Positions 8,671-14,647 of a stretch of 22,186 nucleotides of DNA are shown here, piece by piece (the first letter of the stretch is position 1; each line of letters opens with the position of its first letter). The stretch is from assembly GCA_023441625.1 (NCBI GenBank), contig JAEZOA010000144.1, positions 1 to 22,186 on the forward strand, given 5' to 3'. A program made the position numbers and the translations under genes. The notes under the pieces are model-generated. The model was not told the origin of the DNA and searched no databases. It saw only the letters and a list, made by a program, of their open reading frames with translations. This stretch comes from Bacillota bacterium (GTDB lineage: Bacteria; Bacillota; Clostridia; Acetivibrionales; DSM-1351).

Positions 8671-9492
8671 TTATATATTACTTTTTAGTACAACAGTTTT
8701 TCCGGGCATCAATTCTACTATTTCTTCGCCAAAGCCTAGCCATACTACTGTGGCCGATGGGTTATAAACCTTAGTTTTATTAACATCAAAAACTAGATTT
8801 CTTAATGCACATATGTAATCCTTTATTTCAATGTTAGTGGCATACCATACGTCAGAATCATATGCTGCGGCTTCACAAAATTTTTCAATAATATCCCAAT
8901 TATTCTGCCTTTGAAATTCATAGCTATGTCCCCATATATAGAACAGTGGCAGCTTTGACCATAGAGCTTGATTTTTAAAGGCCTTTAGCTTATCTATAAT
9001 TTCATTATTATGATGGCATGTAGGCTTCCACTCCAAAAATCTGCTTGGTAATGAAAAATTGTTAGTTGAATTTACTGTTCTGGAATACTCTATTCCCAAA
9101 ACTTCTAATGCCTTTATACAAGTATTGTCATACTCCCCAAAAGGATACGACATACCCCTAATAGGATAACCCGAAAGTTCCTCAAGCTGTCTTCTGTCCT
9201 CCCAAATCTCCTCCACTAGCTCTACTCTAGGCAATTGGGTCAAATGTGGGTGATTAACACTGTGGCAGGAGATTTCATGACCTTTATATAAGGCTTCCAC
9301 TTCATTTTTACTTATAAACCCTTCGGTTCCTATAGTCCCTGAATTTAAATGAAAGGTAGCTTTTAATTGATATTTATTAAAAATATCTACAAGCCTGCGG
9401 TCATATATCTGACCATCATCATAGCTAAAGGTTAATGCCTTTTTCTTTCCATATGGATAGTAAAATTCAACAATTATTTTAAACACCCCCAT
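8671..9492 (-). CDS. Polysaccharide deacetylase family protein (carbohydrate esterase 4)
   Basis: This enzyme is predicted to remove acetyl groups from a polysaccharide or oligosaccharide with a divalent metal. The NodB-fold motifs are present in order: TFSYDDG with Asp25-Asp26 (base and metal ligand), SCHSVNHP with metal ligands His77 and His81, SYPFGEYD near 115-122, and WGHSYEF with His189. At 273 residues it is little more than the catalytic domain. No signal peptide or membrane helix is seen, so it probably acts in the cytoplasm on imported material. The start is uncertain: the ATG at 9490-9492 has no Shine-Dalgarno, while GGGGGTG at 9484-9490 lies inside the frame and is well placed for initiation six bases later at ATA or ATT. 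It opens the cluster with the regulators and importer, suggesting acetylated sugars as substrate. Confidence 0.88.
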   Translation of the reverse strand: MGVFKIIVEFYYPYGKKKALTFSYDDGQIYDRRLVDIFNKYQLKATFHLNSGTIGTEGFISKNEVEALYKGHEISCHSVNHPHLTQLPRVELVEEIWEDRRQLEELSGYPIRGMSYPFGEYDNTCIKALEVLGIEYSRTVNSTNNFSLPSRFLEWKPTCHHNNEIIDKLKAFKNQALWSKLPLFYIWGHSYEFQRQNNWDIIEKFCEAAAYDSDVWYATNIEIKDYICALRNLVFDVNKTKVYNPSATVVWLGFGEEIVELMPGKTVVLKSNI

Positions 9493-9534
9493 TAGTTATT
9501 AAATAAGGCTTGGAATATCTACTATATCAAGTAT

Positions 9535-9563
9535 ATTTTATTACATTCTGGTAATATGTGCAA
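9535..9563 (-). promoter_or_regulatory. Candidate promoter of the deacetylase-regulator operon
   Basis: On the minus strand TTGCAC (9558-9563) and TAAAAT (9535-9540) are 17 bp apart, about 43 nt before the annotated start. It is the best sigma-A-like match between the upstream terminator and the gene, and it lies beyond that terminator, so the carbohydrate block probably starts its own transcript here. Confidence 0.5.
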
Positions 9564-9704
9564 TGCCATCTATTGTTATACCTATTTGTAACTAGTTGGG
9601 TTTCCACCTGCTAATAATAAAAAACTATTAAATTACATCCTTTTTAAATAATAAACATTGACAACTAACTTTTTTATGTATGGTTTTATTTCTATTTTAC
9701 AGAT

Positions 9705-9723
9705 TGCGCCCATGCTGGGCGCA
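9705..9723. repeat. GC-rich palindrome
   Basis: TGCGCCCATGCTGGGCGCA is an 8-bp inverted repeat with a 3-nt loop. It is immediately followed by a short tandem duplication (GGCGCAC twice, 9718-9731). The 30-bp patch is mostly G and C in otherwise very AT-rich intergenic DNA, which suggests a dispersed palindromic element rather than ordinary spacer. It lies just past the malic enzyme terminator. Confidence 0.55.
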
Positions 9724-9733
9724 CGGCGCACGC

Positions 9734-9764
9734 AAAAAGAGATTGTCGCATGCGACAATCTCTT
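9734..9764 (-). terminator. Intrinsic terminator of the malic enzyme gene
   Basis: A perfect 28-nt palindrome at 9737-9764 (14-bp arms; effectively a 12-bp stem closed by CATG) begins 41 nt after the malic enzyme stop. On the minus strand it runs directly into a run of five T. The other strand has no T-run, so it acts on minus-strand transcription. Confidence 0.88.
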
Positions 9765-9805
9765 AATAAATTTGTATTAGTACTATTAATAATTTTTCAA
9801 TTAGA

Positions 9806-10981
9806 TTATATTCTAGCTACACCAGATTTTCTAGCTGCTTCAGCTACTGCTGCTGCAACTGTTTTTGCTACTCTAGGATCAAATGGAGCAGGAATAACAT
9901 ACTCTGCATTTACTTCTTCTTCGCTAACAAGACCAGCTATTGCATAAGCAGCAGCGATTTTCATTTCATCATTTATTTCACGAGCTCCTACATCAAAAGT
10001 TCCTCTGAAAATACCTGGGAACGCAAGTACATTATTAACCTGGTTTGGATAGTCTGAACGACCTGTTCCAACAACAGCAGCACCAGCCTCAAGAGCTTCT
10101 TCAGGCATAATTTCTGGAGTTGGGTTAGCTTGAGCAAATATAATTGGGTTCTTAGCCATTGACTGAACCATTTCCTTAGTAACTGTACCTGCAGCTGAAA
10201 CTCCGATGAATACATCCGCTCCAACCATAACATCCTTTAATGTTCCTCTTTTACCCTCAAGGTTAGTTATCTTAGCCATTTCAGCCTTAATAGGATTGAG
10301 GTTATCTCTTCCTTCATATATAACGCCCTTTGTATCGCAGAGAACAACTTTTCTCAGACCCATTGAGAAAAGAAGCTTTGTAATAGCTATTGCAGCTGCA
10401 CCAGCACCATTAACAACTATTGATATATCTTCCATCTTCTTTCCAACAACCTTTAATGCATTGATAAGACCTGCTGCAGTAACTATTGCAGTACCGTGCT
10501 GATCGTCATGGAATATTGGAATATTAGTTTCCTTCTTTAATCTTTCTTCTATTTCAAAGCATCTTGGAGCAGCAATATCTTCTAGATTTACTCCACCGAA
10601 GCTGCCTTCAAGCAATTTAACAGTATTTACTATTGTATCAACATCCTTTGATCTAATACAGAGAGGGAAAGCATCAACATCTCCAAAAGTTTTAAAGAGA
10701 CAGCATTTTCCTTCCATAACAGGCATACCAGCTTCTGGACCGATATCACCAAGACCAAGAACTGCTGTTCCATCAGTTATAACAGCAACAAGGTTGTGTC
10801 TTCTAGTATATTTGTATGAATTTTCAACGTCCTTCTGAATTTCTAGACAAGGCTGAGCAACTCCAGGTGAGTATGCTAATGAAAGGTCTCTCTTGTCCTT
10901 TAATGGAGCCTTGCAAATTACTTCTATTTTTCCCGCCCACTCTTCGTGTGCCTTAAGTGAATCTTCATAAATAGTTCCCAT
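9806..10981 (-). CDS. Malic enzyme, NAD(P)-dependent, decarboxylating
   Basis: This cytoplasmic enzyme converts malate to pyruvate, CO2 and NAD(P)H. The 391-residue length is that of the short bacterial form without a phosphotransacetylase extension. Visible motifs include LAYSPGVAQPC near residues 34-44 with the catalytic Tyr, the block GLGDIGPEAGMPVMEGK, NLEDIAAPRCFE and FHDDQHGTA, which supply the metal-binding acidic residues, and the nucleotide-binding loop VVNGAGAAA followed by LCDTKG. The ATG at 10979-10981 has GGTGGAGG upstream. It lies 127 nt after the malate dehydrogenase gene, from which it is separated by a hairpin, and it has its own promoter covered by a Rex-like operator. Together the two genes give the oxaloacetate-malate-pyruvate route (malate shunt) known from Clostridium thermocellum. 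Cofactor preference cannot be told here. Confidence 0.96.
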   Translation of the reverse strand: MGTIYEDSLKAHEEWAGKIEVICKAPLKDKRDLSLAYSPGVAQPCLEIQKDVENSYKYTRRHNLVAVITDGTAVLGLGDIGPEAGMPVMEGKCCLFKTFGDVDAFPLCIRSKDVDTIVNTVKLLEGSFGGVNLEDIAAPRCFEIEERLKKETNIPIFHDDQHGTAIVTAAGLINALKVVGKKMEDISIVVNGAGAAAIAITKLLFSMGLRKVVLCDTKGVIYEGRDNLNPIKAEMAKITNLEGKRGTLKDVMVGADVFIGVSAAGTVTKEMVQSMAKNPIIFAQANPTPEIMPEEALEAGAAVVGTGRSDYPNQVNNVLAFPGIFRGTFDVGAREINDEMKIAAAYAIAGLVSEEEVNAEYVIPAPFDPRVAKTVAAAVAEAARKSGVARI

Positions 10982-11024
10982 TTTTATTCCTCCACCCTTT
11001 TAAATTAATAAACTAACAGCTATA

Positions 11025-11053
11025 AGTATACACTATTGTGAAAACTTTAACAA
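11025..11053 (-). promoter_or_regulatory. Promoter of the malic enzyme gene
   Basis: On the minus strand TTGTTA (11048-11053) and TATACT (11025-11030) are spaced by exactly 17 bp, 43 nt before the ATG. It is one of the best sigma-A-type promoter matches in the window and lies downstream of the hairpin that follows the malate dehydrogenase gene. Confidence 0.7.
11036..11053 (-). promoter_or_regulatory. Rex operator over the malic enzyme promoter
   Basis: The minus strand reads TTGTTAAAGTTTTCACAA, which fits the Rex consensus TTGTTAA-N4-TTAACAA at 13 of 14 defined positions; the single difference turns one half into TTCACAA, itself the Bacillus form. It covers the -35 box and most of the spacer, where binding would block RNA polymerase. 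Rex is a repressor released by high NADH/NAD+, so expression should rise when the cell is reduced. The rex gene is not in the window. Confidence 0.72.
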
Positions 11054-11065
11054 CTCTTTATTTCA

Positions 11066-11100
11066 AAATTTAATCGGAACTTGTAGTTCCGATTGAATTT
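11066..11100 (-). terminator. Hairpin after the malate dehydrogenase gene (probable terminator)
   Basis: A 9-bp stem (11072-11080 with 11086-11094, 5-nt loop) can extend by five more pairs after one mismatch (11066-11070 with 11096-11100). It lies 9 nt after the stop codon. The tail on the transcribed strand is only a broken T-run, so termination is probably partial and some read-through into malic enzyme is likely. Confidence 0.6.
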
Positions 11101-11108
11101 TTATAAGC

Positions 11109-12041
11109 TTATATATCTTTAACTTCGTTTATAACTGCTCTAACCTGTTCAGCTGAATGTCTCAATAATTGTAATTCTGCGTCAGAGATGTTTAATTCAA
11201 GAACCTTTTCAGCTCCACTGCCACCAACTATTGTAGGAACATTTACCAATACATCTTTTAACCCGTATTCTCCGTTAAGAACAGTACCAACAGGCATAAT
11301 TGTGTTAAAGTCCTTCAATATTGATTCAACGATTCTGTTAATTGAAAGAGCTATACCATAGTAAGTTGCGCCCTTATTCTTGATAATTGTAGCACCTGCT
11401 GCTTTAACTTCGCTAAAGAGTGCTTCCTTATCTATGCTTAAACCATTTGCTTTAATATAATCATCAAATTGTGTACCAGCAATATGAGTTGCACTCCATA
11501 ATGGCAACTGTGAATCTCCATGTTCACCTATAATATAACCGTGAACGTTGGCAACGTCTACATCTAATGCTTGGCTAATATGAGTTCTAAATCTTGCACT
11601 GTCAAGAACAGTACCTGAACCAATAACTTTGCTTGCTGGCAAACCAGACCATTTTTGAGTCATGTAAGCCAAAACATCAACTGGGTTTGATACACTTACA
11701 ATTACGCCATGGTTGTAGTACTTCATAACTTCTGCAACAATACTCTTCATTATTGAAGCATTTTTCTTTGCTAGGTCTAGACGAGTCTCACCAGGTTTTC
11801 TAGCGGCACCTGCTGTTATAATTATAACATCGCAGTCCTTAACATCTGAATAATCTCCTGCATAAATTGTCATGTTACCCGCGAATGACAAGCCATGGCT
11901 AATGTCTAAAGCTTCTCCATAAGCCTTTTCCTTGTTTACATCAATTAATACTAATTGTGATACTAAATTGTTTATGGACATCGCATAAGCTGCTGATGCT
12001 CCAACAAATCCTGCTCCTATAATAGCTACTTTATATCCCAT
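11109..12041 (-). CDS. Malate dehydrogenase of the LDH/MDH superfamily (LDH-like, with malate-specific Arg)
   Basis: This 310-residue cytoplasmic NAD-dependent 2-hydroxyacid dehydrogenase has the Rossmann loop GAGFVGASAA at residues 9-18, Asp34 at the end of the second strand (NAD preference), Arg87, Asn119, Asp147, Arg150 and catalytic His174 in GEHGDSQLP. The overall sequence resembles L-lactate dehydrogenase (GETRLDL, GSGTVLDSARFR). However, the specificity loop reads AARKPGETR, with Arg81 where lactate dehydrogenases have Gln (NQKPGETR). Arg at this place selects oxaloacetate/malate. With malic enzyme next door, malate dehydrogenase is the better call. The ATG at 12039-12041 is chosen because GGAGGG lies seven bases upstream; an in-frame ATG at 12086 adds 15 unlikely residues. 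Automatic annotation may call it ldh. Confidence 0.9.
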   Translation of the reverse strand: MGYKVAIIGAGFVGASAAYAMSINNLVSQLVLIDVNKEKAYGEALDISHGLSFAGNMTIYAGDYSDVKDCDVIIITAGAARKPGETRLDLAKKNASIMKSIVAEVMKYYNHGVIVSVSNPVDVLAYMTQKWSGLPASKVIGSGTVLDSARFRTHISQALDVDVANVHGYIIGEHGDSQLPLWSATHIAGTQFDDYIKANGLSIDKEALFSEVKAAGATIIKNKGATYYGIALSINRIVESILKDFNTIMPVGTVLNGEYGLKDVLVNVPTIVGGSGAEKVLELNISDAELQLLRHSAEQVRAVINEVKDI

Positions 12042-12180
12042 ACAAAACCCTCCATTTTTTTCGCAATTACAATTAGCGTACCACATTACATTGAAAGTTA
12101 CAAATGCAAAATTCGGTTTAATGCTGATGTCAATCCCTTTTACACCTTATTTTTTTAGAATATATCGTTGATCGTACCTC

Positions 12181-12213
12181 ATTCTATTTATTTTGAGCTG
12201 ATTTGTCACAAAT
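12181..12213 (-). promoter_or_regulatory. Possible promoter and operator of the malate dehydrogenase gene
   Basis: On the minus strand GTGACA (12204-12209) and TAGAAT (12181-12186) are 17 bp apart. The -35 lies inside the 13-nt palindrome ATTTGTGACAAAT (12201-12213), a layout expected for a repressor site. The half-site TTGTGA recalls Rex, but the spacing does not fit a Rex operator, so the regulator is unknown. A promoter here gives a leader of about 130 nt. Confidence 0.35.
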
Positions 12214-12301
12214 GTATACAAAATATTTATGCATTCAACCAAACTTGCCAAAATAGCTTTTTTATTCACCTTTATATTATATAAAATAGTGCAAAAAATA
12301 T

Positions 12302-12329
12302 AAAAAAAGACGAATAATCGTCTTTTTTT
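12302..12329 (-). terminator. Intrinsic terminator after coaX
   Basis: A 12-bp inverted repeat (12302-12313 and 12318-12329) with a four-base loop has A7 and T7 outer ends around a GACGA/TCGTC core, giving a classic rho-independent terminator. It lies 46 nt after the coaX stop and could act in both directions. It ends the birA-coaX transcription unit. Confidence 0.9.
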
Positions 12330-12336
12330 ATATTGC

Positions 12337-12381
12337 TAACATAAGCAATGTTGGCTTGCCAACCCATGTTGTTTTTATGTT
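12337..12381 (-). repeat. Dispersed hairpin repeat, copy 1 (3' end of coaX)
   Basis: Positions 12337-12363 are identical over 27 bp, in reverse orientation, to 20133-20159. Similarity continues on the other side to the outer AACATAA (two-base length difference and a few substitutions). On the minus strand it starts with AACATAA, contains GTTGGCAAGCCAAC and ends with TTATGTT, giving nested inverted repeats. The coaX stop codon lies inside the first arm, so the element forms the last codons and 3' end of that gene. Confidence 0.8.
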
Positions 12382-13145
12382 TTATTTCGTTCATATACAA
12401 TTCTAAGTCCATTAAGTGTCAAAGTAGAGTTTACTTCTGATATGGATTTGGATTCATCGGCAATTAGCCTAGCCAATCCTCCTGTAGCTACCACCTTTAC
12501 AGTGTCTTCCTGCATTTCCTGCTTCATTCGATTAACTATATAATCTATTTGACCAACATATCCATAAAACAGTCCTGACTGCATACTTAATATGGTATTT
12601 TTCCCAATAACACTTTCTGGTTTTACTAAGTCGATTCTAGGTAATTTTGCCGCCTTTCGATATAGAGCTTCAGCACTTATTTTTATCCCAGGGCATATCA
12701 CATTACCCAGATATTCACCCTTCTCCGAAATAGCACAAAAGGTTGTAGCTGTACCCATATCCACAATTATAAGTGGTCCTCCATACATTTCAAATCCAGC
12801 GACTGCATTTACAATCTTATCCACACCAACTTCTTTAGGATTTTGGCATCTAATATTTATGCCAGTCTTTGTTCCTGGTCCAATTATCATTGGGTCCATT
12901 TTAAAGTACTTTTTTATTGAATGCTCCAGTGTGTACATTATTGGTGGAACAACTGATGCAATGATAACCGCATCTATTTTCTCTACACTCAGCTTTTCAT
13001 GTCCAAAGAAATTTAACAATAGCATACCTAACTCATCTGCGGATCTCTCTTCTATGGTACTAAGACGCCAGCTCGCCAGAAGTTTTTTGCCTTCAAAGGC
13101 ACCTAAAATCATATGTGTATTGCCAACATCTACTACAAGAATCAT
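12375..13145 (-). CDS. coaX: Type III pantothenate kinase
   Basis: This enzyme phosphorylates pantothenate, the first step of coenzyme A synthesis, in the cytoplasm. The 256-residue protein is normal for the type III (CoaX, formerly Baf-like) family of the ASKHA fold. It shows the N-terminal phosphate loop VVDVGNTH (residues 4-11), SVVPP, the pantothenate-site block GPGTKTGINI, GVDKIVNAVAG, the second phosphate motif VDMGTATTF and CPGIKISAEAL, then ATGGLA near the C-terminus. The ATG at 13143-13145 is chosen for its GGAGG five bases upstream; an in-frame TTG 15 bases earlier overlaps that site. It is the last gene of a run with birA and a disordered protein. The stop codon falls inside a dispersed repeat and a strong terminator follows. 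Confidence 0.96.
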   Translation of the reverse strand: MILVVDVGNTHMILGAFEGKKLLASWRLSTIEERSADELGMLLLNFFGHEKLSVEKIDAVIIASVVPPIMYTLEHSIKKYFKMDPMIIGPGTKTGINIRCQNPKEVGVDKIVNAVAGFEMYGGPLIIVDMGTATTFCAISEKGEYLGNVICPGIKISAEALYRKAAKLPRIDLVKPESVIGKNTILSMQSGLFYGYVGQIDYIVNRMKQEMQEDTVKVVATGGLARLIADESKSISEVNSTLTLNGLRIVYERNKT

Positions 13146-13168
13146 ATCAACCTCCATCAAACCCAGAA

Positions 13169-13597
13169 CTATACTCCAAGTCTCAAGCTCTTTATCTCCT
13201 TCAATTCTAGCTCTATTTCCTTTTCTATCCTGCTTATATCCATAGTTATATCTTCAACAGTCTCTTCAGCTTGAGGTTTAATGGCTGTTCTCTGGTAGTG
13301 CTGTCTATATGGCTCTTTGTTTTCTCTATTCTGATTTGTATTTTCTCTATGATAATTTTTTTGGTTATTTTCCCTAGAGATATTATCTCTCTTTTGAGCT
13401 TCTCTTTGTTGATATACCTTTTGAGAATTATTATCTCTGTGTTGATTTTCTCTAGGAGGGCGATTGTTTCTAGTATTATTTTCTTTGTAATGAAATTCTC
13501 CCGACTTTTGCGAAGTATTTGCAGCAACAGGCTCACTTACCTGTGCACCAGTCTTTGAAAAATTGGTTTTCCTAGGGTACTCATTTTTCTTAACCAC
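13169..13597 (-). CDS. Hypothetical disordered Asn/Arg/Glu-rich protein
   Basis: I do not recognise this 142-residue protein. Residues 1-105 have very low complexity: dominated by Asn, Arg, Gln, Lys and Glu, almost without hydrophobic residues, with repeated REN/RDN units (for example RENQHRDNN and HRENTNQNRENKE). The last 35 residues are different, an acidic amphipathic helix (ETVEDITMDISRIEKEIELE) likely to form a coiled coil. The likely picture is a disordered, basic, possibly RNA-binding tail joined to a small dimerising helix. The start is GTG at 13595-13597 with GGAGG eight bases upstream, a good ribosome site that argues for a real gene. It lies 37 nt after birA and 23 nt before coaX, so it is co-transcribed with them. 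No signal peptide; no function can be given. Confidence 0.8.
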   Translation of the reverse strand: MVKKNEYPRKTNFSKTGAQVSEPVAANTSQKSGEFHYKENNTRNNRPPRENQHRDNNSQKVYQQREAQKRDNISRENNQKNYHRENTNQNRENKEPYRQHYQRTAIKPQAEETVEDITMDISRIEKEIELELKEIKSLRLGV

Positions 13598-13634
13598 TTA
13601 TAATTCCTCCTACGCTTTATTTGCTTAACTTAAA

Positions 13635-14615
13635 TCATAAATATCCTAACAGGCCTCTAACCTGTATTTCTCCTGCCGATATTTCTCTAACTACACCATC
13701 CTTACATTCTACCACAAGCTTTCCATCTGGAGTAATGGCTTTTGCCAATCCATAATACTCAATGTCCCTAATTAATATCTTTACTTCTTTTCCTAATGTT
13801 ACGGAATATCTGCTCCATCTATTTACAATTTCTTGTGTATTCCCATTTAACATAATATTGTATATATCTTCAAACTTTGTCAGGATTTTTTCAAGCACTC
13901 TTACTCTTGAAACTGGTTTTCCAGTATGTATTTTTAGTGAAGTCGCCTTATTCCTTATTTCATCATCAAAGCTTTTCAAATCCTGATTAATATTAATACC
14001 TATACCGACTACAACGTAATTTACATGTCCTGGTTCTGCAGAGAGCTCAGTGAGAATTCCAACTAATTTACAATCACCTAGTATTATATCATTTGGCCAC
14101 TTGATGGTGCAAACTATTCCTTGACTCTCGAATATTCCCTCAACAACAGCAACTGACGCTGCCAATGTAATAAGCTGAATATTTTCAGGCTCCATGTCAG
14201 GTCTTAGTACGATTGTAAACCACAATCCCTCATTATTATTAGATTTCCATTCCCTGCCTACTCTTCCGCGGCCAAGTGTTTGCTTTTCAGAAACAACTAC
14301 TGTTCCATGAGGACAACCCTCATTTGCTATTATTTTTGCATAGTTGTTTGTAGAATCTATCTCCTTGAAATGTACTACTTTGTTCCCAATTAACTGTCCA
14401 TTAGGTATTTCTATCTCTCTTTCATCCAATAAATCAGGTGTTCCTGTTAGTCTATAACCCTTTTTTGAGGAAGATTCAATAGTATAACCTTCTTTTCTCA
14501 ATTCATTGATATACTTCCATATGGCAGTTCTAGATACACCCCATATTTTACTTAATTCTTCTCCAGAAATATAACCGTTTTCCTGCTTTAATTTTTCTAA
14601 TACCTGGTTTTTCAA
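13635..14615 (-). CDS. birA: Bifunctional biotin-protein ligase and biotin operon repressor
   Basis: This enzyme activates biotin to biotinyl-AMP and attaches it to carboxylase lysines; as a dimer it can repress biotin genes. The 326-residue protein has the full bifunctional layout: an N-terminal winged helix (residues 1-60; GEELSKIWGVSRTAIWKYI), a catalytic domain with IDSTNNYAK, the biotin-binding loop GRGRVGREW, KWPNDI and VVGIGININQ, and a small SH3-like C-terminal domain. The start is TTG at 14613-14615, supported by GAAGGTGA a few bases upstream. It follows the 209-residue unknown gene by 32 nt and precedes the disordered protein and coaX. No biotin synthesis or transport gene and no recognisable BirA operator lies in the window, so its regulatory targets are elsewhere. 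Confidence 0.96.
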   Translation of the reverse strand: MKNQVLEKLKQENGYISGEELSKIWGVSRTAIWKYINELRKEGYTIESSSKKGYRLTGTPDLLDEREIEIPNGQLIGNKVVHFKEIDSTNNYAKIIANEGCPHGTVVVSEKQTLGRGRVGREWKSNNNEGLWFTIVLRPDMEPENIQLITLAASVAVVEGIFESQGIVCTIKWPNDIILGDCKLVGILTELSAEPGHVNYVVVGIGININQDLKSFDDEIRNKATSLKIHTGKPVSRVRVLEKILTKFEDIYNIMLNGNTQEIVNRWSRYSVTLGKEVKILIRDIEYYGLAKAITPDGKLVVECKDGVVREISAGEIQVRGLLGYL

Positions 14616-14647
14616 ACTTTCACCTTCTTAAATCAGAGTTTATGGTG

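Larger units (their letters stand above)
9493..9805. other. Gene-free stretch between deacetylase and malic enzyme
   Basis: This 313-bp stretch holds, from right to left, a strong intrinsic terminator for the malic enzyme gene, a GC-rich palindrome with a tandem GGCGCAC duplication beside it, about 140 bp of AT-rich sequence in which I see nothing clear, and a candidate promoter for the deacetylase. No open frame here looks like a gene. Confidence 0.7.
12042..12374. other. Gene-free stretch between malate dehydrogenase and coaX
   Basis: This 333-bp stretch holds most of a dispersed repeat copy at the end of coaX, a strong intrinsic terminator, two adjacent small palindromes (TGTATACA at 12213-12220 and ATTTGTCACAAAT at 12201-12213), a possible promoter for the malate dehydrogenase gene and a leader of about 130 nt in which I see no known riboswitch. 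Confidence 0.65.

Noticed and set aside
11109..12041. L-lactate dehydrogenase as the product name
   Set aside because: Arg81 in the specificity loop and the malic enzyme neighbour favour malate dehydrogenase.
12042..12086. N-terminal extension of the malate dehydrogenase with three Cys
   Set aside because: The ATG at 12086 has no Shine-Dalgarno, while GGAGGG precedes the ATG at 12041, where the conserved fold begins.
12128..12133. Perfect -35 hexamer TTGACA upstream of malate dehydrogenase
   Set aside because: No -10-like hexamer is found at 15 to 20 bp spacing.
12592..13245. Long open frame on the plus strand over coaX (also 5606-5980, 6059-6511, 10206-10502)
   Set aside because: These lie wholly opposite well-supported genes, lack ribosome sites and code for implausible low-information proteins; they are shadows of the minus-strand genes.
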